A stretch of 64,000 bases of DNA. Source: Paralichthys olivaceus (Eukaryota > Chordata > Actinopteri > Pleuronectiformes > Paralichthyidae). The position numbers and the translations under genes were made by a program. The notes beneath the pieces are model-generated. The model did not search any database. It was not told where the DNA came from and saw only the letters and a list, made by a program, of their open reading frames with translations. Positions 23,531 through 36,500 of this stretch are shown one piece after another (position 1 is the first letter of the stretch; every line of letters starts with the position of its first letter). The stretch lies in NCBI RefSeq assembly GCF_024713975.1, contig NC_091096.1:8194001-8258000 (forward strand). The letters run 5' to 3'.

Positions 23531-26500
23531 ATGCTGCCGGACGCTTACGGGTGCGTGGTGGCGAACAGGTTCGGGGAACTCCTGGACGACGACGCGGACC
23601 CGTTCGACATGATCAGCGCAGTGGAGAAGGAGGAGGAGAAGAAGAAGAAGAAGAAGCAGCAGCAGCAGGAGGATGAGAGGAAAGGGAAGCAGAAGAAACC
23701 CGGCCAGCGGGAGTCTCAGAAGGACAGGAGGGTCCCCAGAGCTCCGGAGAGTCAGGAACCAGCTCCAGGTGAGCTTCACACACAAACACACACACACCGA
23801 GAGTTCGGGAGATTCTGCCCGCTGCTGGGGCTTCTAGACCGGGCACTTAAACCAAGAGAGGCCGGTGTGCACGTGTCTGGAGGATAATTTACAGCACGTT
23901 CAAAGCTTTATGTTAAAGCAGGAATATACTCTACAAACACAAAGATAATTAATATTGTACACAGATCCTCTTAATGTGACTTTCAGTTTTCTCTTTAAGG
24001 TCCAGTGTGTAAGATTTAGGTGAAAGGATCTACTGGCAGAAATTGAATATGAAATAATCCTGTCAATGTTCTCTCCAGTGTGTTTCATCTAAATTGTACG
24101 AATTGTTTCTTTACCCTAGAATGTCCCCTTTATATTTAAATACTTTATGTCTACATCAGGCGTGGGGTCCTCTCTACGGAGGCCGCCATGTTTAAAGTCG
24201 TCCAGACTGGACAAACTAAACACCTTTTGAGTTTTCATAAAAATTGAAGGCTACCACAGGTTATCTTAATGTTTGGAAGAGGAGGGTGAGGTGGGGCCTT
24301 CAGCTGCAACATGCAAATTCACCCAAAAAATCTACACCCTGAACCTTTAATATCAGAATATCCCACACTGGGGGATTCCTGTTACAGCAGCAAGGTGAAA
24401 AGCACATAACGAACTATTCAAGATGAAAAAATACAAGATCAAAACTGTACTAATATATAAAGGATTAAAAAAAAAGCCGTGTACAGGTTCCAGCAACTCC
24501 CAGTGTTGGAGGAAAAGGCCACCAGAAGATTCAACCTGCTGGGAATTGTAGAATGCAATAGGGGAACTTTACAACCTCCACCAAAACCAGATCCTAATAG
24601 AAATCCAGAATTTCAATGTGGTTTCATTAGCGGCCCGTTGGGCATCATCAGGAGTTTGTACGATATAAAGTACTGTTCCAGTTGATGAATGGTTCCAGGT
24701 ATTTTTACTTTATTTGCTCGACCAGACATGTCATTATCTAAGATTGTCATATAGTTCATAAACCATTAGTGATAAGACACCACTGTTAAATATATCATTG
24801 ACTTGACTTTATGTCTTCAGTCCAAAAGCAGCAGCAGCAGCAGCAGCAGCAGGCTCGTCCTGGACCAGTGACTGAGAACAGAGAGGAGGCTCAGAGGGGC
24901 ATGAAGAGAGGTGCTGCTGGGGAGCGCAGGGCCAACCTGGAGGAGAAGCCACAGGAGTATTCAATCTCAAAGTAAGTGTTTTCATATGAGAGCAAACCAC
25001 CAGCTGGTTTGGACATGTAGGAGCCGTCCCCTGAATAAACTGCATTTTAAATCTGATGGTCCCTCAGGCCGCCCTCTTATGCAGACTCTGACCTCAGGGG
25101 CAGAGGAGGGCTCAGAGGCAGGAGAGGAGCACGAGGTGGAGGATACACGAGGAACCCAGACAACTTCAACCTGAGGGGCAAGAGAGAGTATGATCGACAC
25201 AATGGAACGTAAGAATTGTATTTTGTTCATGTAGCAGTCCAGTTAAAAGTCAGTGTCGTGATGACTGATCTAAGATTCATTGCAGAGGAATATCTCCTGA
25301 GGAAAAGAGAGGAGGCAGAGGACCCTGGAACTGGGGCTGTGTTGAAGAGGCTACGAGGTCAGAACTTTGAAAACATGGAAATATTACAGCTTTTCCACTT
25401 GACCACAATATAGACGTGTCACCGTTTCTCCATGTCCCTTATTTTGTAGTGAGCTAATGGAGGTGACATCTAATGTTCCAGTCAAAGCAGAGGAGCCCCA
25501 AATAACTGTGGATGAAGAGAATCAGAATCTGTGAGTAATGCACATAAACCTCTTTTAAAGTAGCTCCACCAGGTTCAGTGGATTTATCTTTTCATCAGTT
25601 CAGCTTTTAAATATGGGTGATGTTGCCTTGTTACATCTATTGCATCTTCTGTCCATCCTGGGAGAGGAATCCCTCACTTGAGATATTTCAATGTTTTCAA
25701 AATGGATTTTTCCCTCCTTTTTGCAATTTTACCCAATTATCAAAGAGCAACAGAAGAGGACGATGGAGAGATGGTGGTCCACGTTGCCATGGAGATGACC
25801 CTGGACGAGTGGAAGGCCATGCAGGAGATAAGTCGACCCAAGGTGGAGTTTAATATCCGCAAATCAGAAAACAAGATTCCCTCCAAAGCTAAAGTCATCC
25901 ACCAGTCAAAGCACCCGGAGGTGAGGATGTAAAACACGTCGTAGAACCCATTCACAAGAAAGTCGAGCCGTGACTTAAACCTGATGTTGCTGTGATGTAG
26001 CGTTGTAGCCTCCAGGAACAAATCCTTCAGATGTGACCTTTAATCACACCTTAACCGGTGGCAGAAGGAGATATTGAGTTTAGCTCTACAGGTCGGGTTC
26101 AACTGTCTGAATTTTGGACTCAGTTGGCGTTTGCCTCCACTCTTCAGAACCTCAAGGGCACCCCTCTGGAGGAGATAGAGGACGAAGGCAACTTCCTCCG
26201 TCGGTCTGTGAATGACATCACCTCTCTTCTGGACATCAACTTCGGGAGTCTTGGACGGCCCACCCGCGGGGGTCGAGGAAGAGGAGCTCGAGGTGGCATG
26301 ACTAACCGCCCAGAGAGACCTAAACCCATATTGGAGAAGGTACGCTCTCAAGGAGATACAGTAGTGTGTGTTCAGGTGGAAGGAACTGCTTCAAATTAAC
26401 AAGTCTTTATAGATGCTGTGTTTGATATTTGATATATTGGCAGACTGGTTGTTGGTGGTTTTAACAGTAAAACTCAAGTGTATTTGTCTCACTTGTTAAA

Positions 26501-26650
26501 TAATCAACATAAGAATCATCCAGAATAATGATCTGTGATATAAAACAAATGAGCATGAGTTGATCATGTCTGTTCTTCTATCAGGAGGGCGATCCAGCTC
26601 CTAACCCCGACGACCCAGAAGACTTCCCTGCACTTCCAACAGGAAAATAA
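23531..26650 (+). CDS. habp4: Hyaluronan-binding protein 4 (SERBP1-related RNA/ribosome-binding protein)
   Basis: HABP4 (Ki-1/57) is an RGG-rich, largely disordered RNA-binding protein related to SERBP1, found in nucleus and cytoplasm and on ribosomes. CDS exons are 23531-23768, 24821-24971, 25068-25208, 25286-25357, 25450-25530, 25746-25920, 26148-26339 and 26585-26650, giving 371 residues. The N-terminus [14 protein letters not shown]...DDDADPFD is the conserved motif; I chose this Met because it sits directly before that motif, though an in-frame ATG at 23495 exists. Lysine-rich and RGG-rich stretches (exon 3) follow. [13 protein letters not shown] and [14 protein letters not shown] mark the C-terminal HABP4/PAI-RBP1 region, and [12 protein letters not shown] closes it. 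An eight-residue polyglutamine from a pure CAG run (24829-24852) opens exon 2. AATAAA lies at 26786. Confidence 0.93.
23995..24350 (+). mobile_element. MITE-like element, copy 2, in habp4 intron 1
   Basis: Inverted ends are visible: left (TTAA)GGTCCAGTGTGTAAG and, as reverse complement of the right end, (TTAA)AGGTTCAGGGTGTAG. Both ends carry TTAA, the target used by piggyBac-type elements, but the one-base offset leaves the superfamily open. It is about 356 bases and non-coding. Its partner copy is at 8198-8565. Confidence 0.8.
24829..24852 (+). repeat. Coding (CAG)8 in habp4 exon 2
   Basis: Eight pure CAG codons encode polyglutamine immediately after the exon 2 acceptor. Length variation between individuals is likely. 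Confidence 0.9.
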
Positions 26651-26785
26651 CTCAACACACTCATCTTCATTCAACTCCTGTGAGGAGAATTTGTTGCACT
26701 TCTTGCTTGACAACACTGTTTCCATGTCCCTGCTGTTCTTAAGGTCTGGGGTTCTATTGCACTATTCAGAGTTTGATTCCTGGAG

Positions 26786-26791
26786 AATAAA
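26786..26791 (+). terminator. habp4 polyadenylation signal
   Basis: AATAAA lies about 135 bases after the habp4 stop. The nearest cdc14b signal on the other strand is at 26970-26975, so the two genes end within about 200 bases of each other. Confidence 0.6.
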
Positions 26792-26969
26792 TACTATGTC
26801 AAGTTTATCTAGGACCTGTTTGATGTGGTTTTTTAAAATACAGAAATCTGAAATGACTTGAGTGGTGAATCTTAACTTTAGTAAAAATCTGTCTTTGGTA
26901 TTTATTATCAATAACTGTCTTTTGCTGGACAAAAAAAGGACAAACAGCCAGAAACTTGGTGGGTACAAT

Positions 26970-26975
26970 TTTATT
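26970..26975 (-). terminator. Candidate cdc14b polyadenylation signal
   Basis: TTTATT on the + strand reads AATAAA for cdc14b and would give a 3' UTR of about 600 bases beyond the short-tail stop at 27576. Confidence 0.5.
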
Positions 26976-27575
26976 TAAAATGTCCAATTATGTGCTTTGA
27001 GCAAACTTATGTTGTGGATTATGAGCATGAGTTAGATAAAGGCCCCTTTAGGACCCTTGAGTTTTTATAGCATGATTCAAACATAGTACAAAAATATTTA
27101 CAAAATACAAACTGAGTATATCAAATGATCACACATTTACAGTATTGAAAAGCTTGTAGTACATGATGGGATAAAAGACGAGCCAGATATTGAACAATGG
27201 TACAAATGTGCACAGTACTGTATCGTGTGAGGCATCCATCTTTAAAAAGCAGAATATCTGCTGTACAGTGTGTATTCTGGAGGAAATCTCTTGAATTCAC
27301 ACATTCACATGCCGGTCATATAGATATATTTCAATCTGATGTTTGCTACTGCATGCTTTAAAAGTATAGGAACAACCAGGCAATGATTAAAACAGTTTGT
27401 CTCATGATGCTGTTAAAATTATAAAAACAAAGTGCCTTCAGGCGAAAATGACTTGGAATAAAAAAACAATCTACAATGCTGACATCACTTCGGTTAAAGT
27501 TTGTTCCAACAAACTAGTTCTGCTGTATACAAAGGATTTCATGTAAAGTTCATCAGGCTTTGCAGATCCACAGGT

Positions 27576-30500
27576 TCACCGAAGTAGAGGAGCTCTAGCT
27601 TTGGGTATGGAGTGACTAAAGGAAACAAACAAAGTCAGCATTAGAAGGTGGAGAGGTTTTCATTGGTTTACATTCTGCTATTACAGTGAAGTCTAACATT
27701 AAAACATTTTTACCTCTGCCAAGTTTCATTGTGTTTGTTTGTTAGCAGGATAACAGAAAATCTGTTTAATTTGTGAGGAGGTGGGACGTGACCCAAGGTA
27801 GAATCCATTCAATTTCAGAGTGGATTCACAGACACAGACAGATCCTGGAGTTTAACAGGGCAACATAGGGGGTTCAAACTTGGCGGAGGGTTACACTCTC
27901 AGAGCGCTCCTCTATTTCCATTCATAAAATCACTGTTTGTGCACATGGATCAAACACACGCCTCATGTTTTATGAGGCGTGTGTTTGCTTCATAATACAT
28001 GATTTAAAAAAACAAAACAAAACATGAACAATACAGAATGTAGCAGAAAGTGAAGTGGAGATAGATACCATAGCCTGGAAAATCGAATTGATTTCAAAGA
28101 CCTGCGAGTTTTACGTCCTTGGGAGGCAGTGCGTCTGTGGCATGTAAGAAATAGAAAAGAGAAGGAAAGAGGAAGAAGATAAACACTGCAGATTAGTACC
28201 AGTGAAGGACGTGGTGACAACAGGCCAGAGGCAGAAGACACAGTGAGCAGCAGAGTCCAGAGAAGCTCTAGCCAGTCATCCTCTGAAATATATTATTCTT
28301 AAAGAACGTGCAAAGAAAGCTACTGTAAGAAAGAACAGCAAGACTGAGGCAGGTGGAGTTTCTCGACATGAGCAGGAGCAGATTTACTAAACATTAGTCC
28401 TGGAGAATATCAGGATATAAAGTGGGTAAAGTTAGTACAACATCTGAGTACTGTAGCTGGGTTGCACCATCATCTTTAAATAAAAGCAAACCAATAAAGT
28501 GTATTTGAAATAAATGATGGTGGATGATTTAGAAGTTAAATTAGTGACAATTAACCTGAGTAATATAAAAAGTTTAAAGCTGGAAAATGTTACTAAATAA
28601 AAAAATAAAAAAATAGACTTCTGCTTTATTATAACTCTCTTTGAAAATCATCATTGGTTTACTTGGTTCTCTTAGTATTTTTCTAACAAACTTACTAAAC
28701 CATTAAAAATTAATTAAATGAAATGAGCATTTCAGTAATTGAAACAACTTTATCTTTCAAGGAACTCAGAACCTCAAAAGGCCACTGCCTTGGATTCGTA
28801 TGAACTGTCAGATCAGTTTGATAAAACGCTCTAAATCAAATCAAGTCAGTTTATCCAAACAAGATAAAACACTGATTGAAGAGCACTACACCACAATTTG
28901 ATTTTGTCTAAACATTTAGTCACTGTTGATGCATCCCAGCCTAAGTACATTAAGTGATTATGACAATCTCTGTCATGAACATTAAGGAGAGACAGAGTGA
29001 GAGTGCTGAGCCTCTGGATTTTGGCTGAATTTACACAGGCACCAATTATCAGTTTTTTTTAAATCTTTTAAACTCTGATCATCCCTCAGCTGCCAAATCC
29101 ACAGAGTAAACATTTATTTTTCCTGTTTCATGAAAAAAATAACTTGTTAAAAAATTAGTTTGTGTTTGTGTGCAAATGCCAAAATCTCCATCTGGCTCAG
29201 AGTGGGGTCTGCGGGATCTTGCCTGCAGGTGGACCTGTGCCATGTTTAAGTTGATGAAAGTGCCTGTGTTGGCTGTGGCACTGGCTGCGTCTCTATGGCT
29301 GCCGCATGGCTCACAACACATTGGGTCCCTGTCGTCAGTCACTACATGCAAGTTGCCTAGGGACCTGACCAGTCTGGTGTGGCACAGCGAGCTGGCAGAG
29401 AGAGGGGGAAGCTGTTAATTTTCTCCACAACGCTCCACGAGTGGCTATAGCCTCTGGGTTGCTTTTCAACTGTGTCTACTCCAAATAATACTACTACTAC
29501 TACTAATAATAATAATAACAATATAAAATAATTATCACACAGAACACAATAAAATGTATTTGTTATTGCGTCAACACAACATTGTTCTTAACAGTGAAGA
29601 AAATGGAACAATTGGTAATATGTATTATGAGTAAAACTCATGCCAAACACAGGGTTTAATCATTTTTGCCAATATAAACATGTATCTAAAAATTTGGGAA
29701 AAACTCTGTTGATGTAAATATTGAAAAATACTCAAACTACACCTCCTAATGAGTTATCAACTGCAGTGATTAAAAAAAGTAGAGCCCGACAAATTTGGAT
29801 TTTTGGGGGCTGATGCTGAAATTAGGGAGTAAAGATTTCTGATGTATAAAAATGTAAACAAAAAAGCACATTTTCTATTCTGTCAAATTAAAGTTTTCAT
29901 ATTGGTGCACACCGGCAAAAATAACCAGCTACTGATAAGTCTCTTTTCAGCCCAGTGTTACACTGGTTGGGCTCTAAATTAGCTTAATATATCTTAATGG
30001 CCAGGTAATTCTGTCCATGTATAGTTTTTGTGCTGTTCTTATTATTCTATCACTGTAGTAAATGAATGCTCTGTGTAAAATCCAGCGACTTACCTTCCTC
30101 CTACACTGTTGGCTGGCAGTGAGGTTCTGGTTCTCTTCCTGCTGTCTGAGTGGTCAGACAGAGACATGGGGTTGGTCTTACAGCCCTGAACACTGGCCTG
30201 TAAGATGGACCTGCCGCAGACCAGAGAGCTAAGTGTCATAATTAATCTTAGTGGTGTTTTTTTTTTTTCCATCTGTGTGATCACTGACTGCAAACTTTAC
30301 CTCAGGGACTGTGATGACGACCTGGTGTGAATCTTATTCTCCTCCTGTCTGTAAAAACACAAGTAACACGACGGTAAAAATGCAATTAAAAGGAGAGAGG
30401 GGGATGAAAGGACAGAGTGGAGGGAGAGGAGGGACATACTGTATGGAGATGAGCGAGAAGGCTTTAAAAATTTATAGATTTAGACTTAGGCACAGATCTT

Positions 30501-33500
30501 TACTGCAGCTTCAGCAGCCAAGTAGGATTAGTAAAGCCAGGTGAGTACCAGAAAAAGCCAGCAGGTGGCACTAAACAATTTAGAGGGCCCAGATTTTCTT
30601 TTTTTTTACAGTTATTTTCATTGGCTTAACTGTCTGAATTTTTTTATTTTATTTTGACTGTGCAATCAACACAAACAGCAAAGCATGATGTTTGATGAGG
30701 GACTATGGTGTGAAATAATCATGTGCTAAATAAATGGTATCAAGGACAAGATAGGAGGAGCCTCTGGTGTTTCTGATTTTTAAAAGCGGGCTCAAAATTG
30801 ACTGTGCTCTCAGAAAGGATAAAGTAACAAGAGGATGAATTTTAAAAACAACTTTCTGATTTGGGGTTGGGGATTGAAGAAAGACAGGGGGGCTCACTTA
30901 CAGCATTCTCAGTTAGAGCTCCAGAACGTGGGGGGCAGGACAGGTTTTTGAGGGGGCAGACGGGCAGTGGAACTCAATGAAATCCTAACCCGTCTATACA
31001 GAAATGCAGGATGGAAGAAGGGAAGCCATACACAATCCACCACAGGGCAAGGCTACACAGGGAGGAGAGCAGCATGGCTACCAGCCATCTGAAAGGAGGA
31101 CAAATCCAATAACAAGAGCAAAATGGAAAAAAGGGTAGAAAAAAAAGGAAAGAGAGACAAGAGACGTCCGGGTAGGACACAAAGCCTCTGATGTTCTGCT
31201 TTTCCACTGGGACTGGATTAGATTAAATACCTTTCACAGAGCCTTGAATCCAGCAGTGCCAGTCAGCAAGTTTTTGTTCCTCACCTTTTCTGATGGGTTG
31301 GAAATTTGCCGTATACTAATCTGACCAATGTGGAGATTGTGAAGTAGAAGGGTTTAAATAAAGCTGTTAAATCTCACAGGTAGATATTTAATTTTATACA
31401 AGAACGAATAAACATTAACAGTGTGCCAGGTGATTTTACAGCTGAGCCGACAATAAACTTTACTGGCTGTCGGATGGATGACACTGATAGTAGATATAGA
31501 CTCGCATACAAAATATGGTAAAATTAAAACAGAATATTTAAAAACAAAAAGATTGACTAAATATGCTGCCTTAATTTACATATATAGATCAACAGTATAT
31601 ATAATCACTAGCTCTAATTAGTAGTTAATAAAAATATGGTCAGTTCCTACAAGTGTTCCTTATGGATACTGGCAGAGATGGAAACCTGAAGCAGTAAACA
31701 AAGCTCTGGTGTTTTTTTATTTACACTGATCCAGTCACATAAAGCAATGGAAAAACAACAGGCAATTGACAATGAACCCGGTCCGACATTAATTACGTTA
31801 GACACAAACATAGATCGAACACAGAAGCATGTCCATGCGTGCGTGTCTAAGGGTTTCATGCCTACTGCCATGCACGAAAAAGGCAGACAGGGTGAAGAGA
31901 AGTTGTCGTGTTTCTCACTGGAATACAACATGCAGCTCTGTGTTACATAATAAAACAAACAGTGGAGCCAGATGGTGAAGTTCAGCTGCAGGTTGGATGT
32001 TTGTCTAGCAGCACAGACACTGATAATGCATACAGCCTGAAGAGTGAGCATATCTCCCTTGTGCCTCAACTCCCTCCTGAGGACGCATAAGAACCCGCTT
32101 TCATCCCATCTCCTCCTCAGAAGCTCAAATGTGATGTTTTATCATCCTGTACAGCAGAATGAGGATCAGGAGACATTTACCTTCCCATCAATGCAATTTA
32201 AAGCTGATAATTTAACTCAGAAAAACACCTCAGTGAAAGATGATTCTGACACAAAAGCACTACTCACCATTTTCAAAAACATCTACAACTTAGGCTACGT
32301 CCATACGGCTACGTTTCAGTTTTAAAACTAAATCAATCGACGCCTACATGAGCGTCCTAGCTCCGTATCAGTAATAGTTACATCATACAATATCACGTGA
32401 TCATTGACACAGCAGTGTGGATGTAGCCTTATGTGATAGAGCAACTTAGCTACTTTACTAAACAATAAATACCTGCAAATCCTAACAAAGGCCTTTACTA
32501 GTCTTTTTCTTGAGAACTGTCAATGTCAAGTCAGTAGTGCAAGCCATGCACTAAAAACATTTAATTCAACTAATCCAGATCTCTTTTAAAACTGTGATTA
32601 GTTGAATAACTAGTGCTGTTGCTATTAACAAGTACAGCCGGCTCTACATGAGACCTCTAGTGTAACTCAGAGGAAAAGCCTTTTTATCAAAGCAGATCAG
32701 CTCAGTGTGTCCATGAGGCAATGACGGGCGTGTCGATGTAATGCATCCACTAAATGCATATTCACTTCACACCGTCGTCATCCAAAGAAGGAAAGAAATA
32801 AAACAAAACAGAACAACTTCAAATCAGCCATACTGTTATAACCATACCATTTGCTGCCATAGCAACCATCTCTACAGGAAGAGGATGTCAGCTAGAAAGG
32901 AAGTGATGTGCACTTACCTCTGTCATACAAAACCTCACATCCTCTCTCTGTTTTTCCTCTCCCCCACTTTCTCTCTGCCTCTCTCTATCTTTTGAACGGC
33001 AGGCAACACATCGGCCACGCCGTGCCCATGAGGCTGCAGCAGAATACTACCTGCCTGACATGGGACAACACAAGCCAAAGCCATTTGGGTATATTGGCAG
33101 AGGCCAGTCAACCATCCTCAGCCGTGGTGACACCCAACCTTCCATGGCTTTATTTACATTAGCACAACTGATGTGGAAACAGAGAGGCAAAACAAATCTA
33201 TTAGGGTTCTTCCTATTTAGATCGCTGTGGGGCATTAGCACTCTCTGTTGGAACACACTAAAGAGCTGGCTCGTCACATGTTACAGTTGTACAGCCACCC
33301 TCATCTGCTAGTTACACATAAATGTATGAGATACAAAATCTAAATGATTAAGCTGATAAAGGCTCAATGAAGTGTTTGTAATATGGCACAGTGACATTTT
33401 TTTAATTATCATTTTCTGAATATATTTTGAGGCTACATTATATCCATGACAGTTTTGCTTTTGTTTGACATTTCCAGGATGAATCCTTTTCAGATTTCAC

Positions 33501-36500
33501 AACTGTGAGGCTATTACTATTTTTAGGCTTTCTGCTGGTTTAAACAAATTGAATTTAAGAACACAATAATATAAATCTAAGACCCATGTCAAGTATGACA
33601 GATATAAAGGAATATCAGAGTTCCAGATTTTTTTCCGCTTCCCCATAATTTACATTATACAGATGGATGCTTCCAAAACAATTCTCTTAAAAACATAAAA
33701 CATTTAATGAGAGAATTAGCTTTGAATGAAAGTTAATGAAACCAAGACCTATTAAATGTATTTAAGACCTACTATGTAATATTTACACATTTGAATATCT
33801 CCAATTCTGATTGAATTTTATTGTTTCTGTTCGGGAGCTTTGTTATGTGGCTCTACACTCACTGTACTCCACGACAGTTGTAATACACCTGTACTTTCGT
33901 GTCCCTGTGTTTTTGGTCAAAACAAGTCAATCTAAATCTAAGAATCAATTCTGTATGTTTACTCAAAGCCTACATGAGTGGCCTATTTACCTCAAGGCCA
34001 ATGTGACATAATAAACCAGTGACTAGCAAGCTCTACATTGATTTGTCCTATATATTTTCCATCCTCTCCTAAGAGATAAAGTTTTAACCATTGGACTAAA
34101 GAAGAAAATTTACTTATGAACAGTTGCTCAGTAAAATTAATTCATGGGTTTTATCTGTTACATTCCACATCTTTTGTGCCTTTATAAATCCAGCCCTCTA
34201 CAACATTTAGGAAGATTGTGTTTTTGATAACTCTGATCCAGCCGTCCAAACAACTGTGTCACTTACTCCATGTCTTCATATTTAACCTACTTCCTCCCCG
34301 ACTTCTCATTCACCCTCATCACTCACTGATTTTAGATAAAAACGGAATCATTTACATTACACTTGATCTGCATGTGATGGCATGTACTCCAGAGGACACA
34401 AAAAACAGAGTTATTGAAATATCACGAGGATACAGCCTGGTTCTTCAGCTCCTAGATAAATGATATTAGTATGAAACTACCATGGTTCAGGTAAGGAGCA
34501 GCATTACCAGATGTCTAAAACCTGTCTTATAATTACAACAGCTTACCCCGAATAAGCACGGTCACATCTCGGTCATTATCAAATCCTAATTCTCCCATAT
34601 CACAAGTTACAAATGATTTGAATAACACTGTATATATGTTATTATCCGAGGGACTGGCTATAATAGTCAGTGTGATACATGACGACACTCAGAGACTGCC
34701 TGGGTACTTACGATAGTGAGCCTGAGGACGACCTGGCCTGCCTCTTGCTCTTCAGTGCTCGCAGTTTATCACCCTGTGTGAGGCCATTTCTCTCCTCCTC
34801 ATCATTATACTGTAAAACAAAGTGATAAAGATACAAAACACGGTGTCCACAGGGTTAATTTGGTTATTCCATTCATGAGGGCATTCCTGGGGCATCATTC
34901 CAGAACTCACCAAATCCATTTCTTCTTTCTTGGTTGCCCTGTTTTTGTTGCTGCCGTTTATGGTTATGTCGTCCACTCCAGACAGGATCCTTGTGACAGC
35001 CATCTTGCCGTTCTCTCGTTCGTTGAGCATCTTCTCTCGGAAAATGTCTCCCTCTGCCCATAAATTGTTTTGCTTCCTGAGGCACAACAGTTCAACACAC
35101 CACAAAATAAACCTGCAGTCGAGCTGTAACATCACAAGTGATATTATTATTTCTTAGATCAAATCTATCCTCACATTCACGTCCTGTTTTTACAATGGCA
35201 CCTTGCACCAGTGCAACAACATTGGTTGTGCTATTGTTTATTCTGCCAGCACAATTAATCAACCCATATTGGTTCTGTTGGAGCAGATTAGTGGAATTTC
35301 CAACAGTTAAACTGTCAAAATTAATTAATCCTAAGGAATATATATTCTGAATGTTAACTAAGGTTGTTGCTTACACCCTGGAGAGGTTACTAGCATGTCG
35401 CTAGAGATACAGGGAAAAACAACCATGGAAGACGGACTACCCGCAGAGACCCCATGCAGACACAGGGAGAACATGCAAATCCCACAGAAAGGGCATGGGC
35501 AAACCAAGTTTCGATCCAGGAACCTTCTTGCTTTGAGGTGACAGGGCTAACCACTGTTCTGCCCCCCCCCCCCATTTGAAATCAGTAACATTTTTAAAAT
35601 CCTGCTTCAGTGGACACCTACTCTTCAACAAAGTTCTGCTGAGGCCCGATGACGGACCCTGGCCGGCAGATCCGTATCCAGGCAATGGCCTCTGCAGCCG
35701 TCAGGCCGTAATGTTTCATCATATAGCAGCCAATCAGAGTACCAGTCCTCCCAAGACCAGCTGAAAGTAAAAAAGAGGGATATGACATTATAACATCATT
35801 AGTTTAGAGTAATAAGTGTTGAACAAGCTCCACTGTTTCTTGAAGTGTGAATGTGGCTCAGAAATTTTACCTTTGCAGTGGACCGCTATCGCTCCTTCTG
35901 CGTTCTCACAGATATTGAGGAACTTCCTGACGATGCTGTCGGTCGGTGTACTCCCGTCCACGAAGAACAAGTCGTGGTGTTCAAAGCCGGAGTCTGTAAA
36001 TCGCCTGGCATCGTACATCTTCTTGTTGAGGCGGATAATAGCGGTGATGTTGTGTTTTCTGAAATAAGGAATGTAGGCCTCGGGAGCATGCAGAGGATAC
36101 CCTGAGGTAAGAAAGGAAAACATTCTATGAGTTTAAGAGGCGTTAAAACAAAGCCAGAAAAAAGGCTGTGCAGCACTTTTGGATTACCATTCTCTATTTT
36201 GCTTTTTGGATGAGGTCCGCTGAACGCAAGGAACTTCCCTGGAATGATCCAGTTCAAGTCTCCATTTTCTGCTCTCTCATAGTGCTCATATTCCTCCACA
36301 TCGAAGTTGGAGAAATCCAGCCAGCCGTACTGCAGAGCCTGACAGGCAGTTGGGAGGGAGTTAATTTCATTAGGTGCATGACACAGCAAGATAGAAAAAT
36401 AAATAAAGTAAATCTGACGCTAACGTACCTTTTGAACGGCACGGAGGCAATCCAGGATGTTCAGGTTGTACATGCAGCTTCCAAACGAGGCATCTCTGTG

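Larger units (their letters stand above)
30349..34711 (-). other. cdc14b intron 11 (4.4 kb)
   Basis: Besides the candidate hydrophobic-tail exon and the MITE at 32293-32428, this intron has a GC-richer stretch at about 33000-33290 in otherwise AT-rich sequence. I found no other splice-compatible exon with family similarity. Confidence 0.6.

Noticed and set aside
31647-32069. A 140-residue minus-strand frame in cdc14b intron 11
   Set aside because: No CDC14 or other family similarity, no convincing splice sites, and amino-acid content typical of chance frames in AT-rich DNA.
35381-35575. A tRNA gene, suggested by the B-box-like motif
   Set aside because: The tRNA-like head continues into the known SINE body, so it is a retroposed element, not a tRNA gene.
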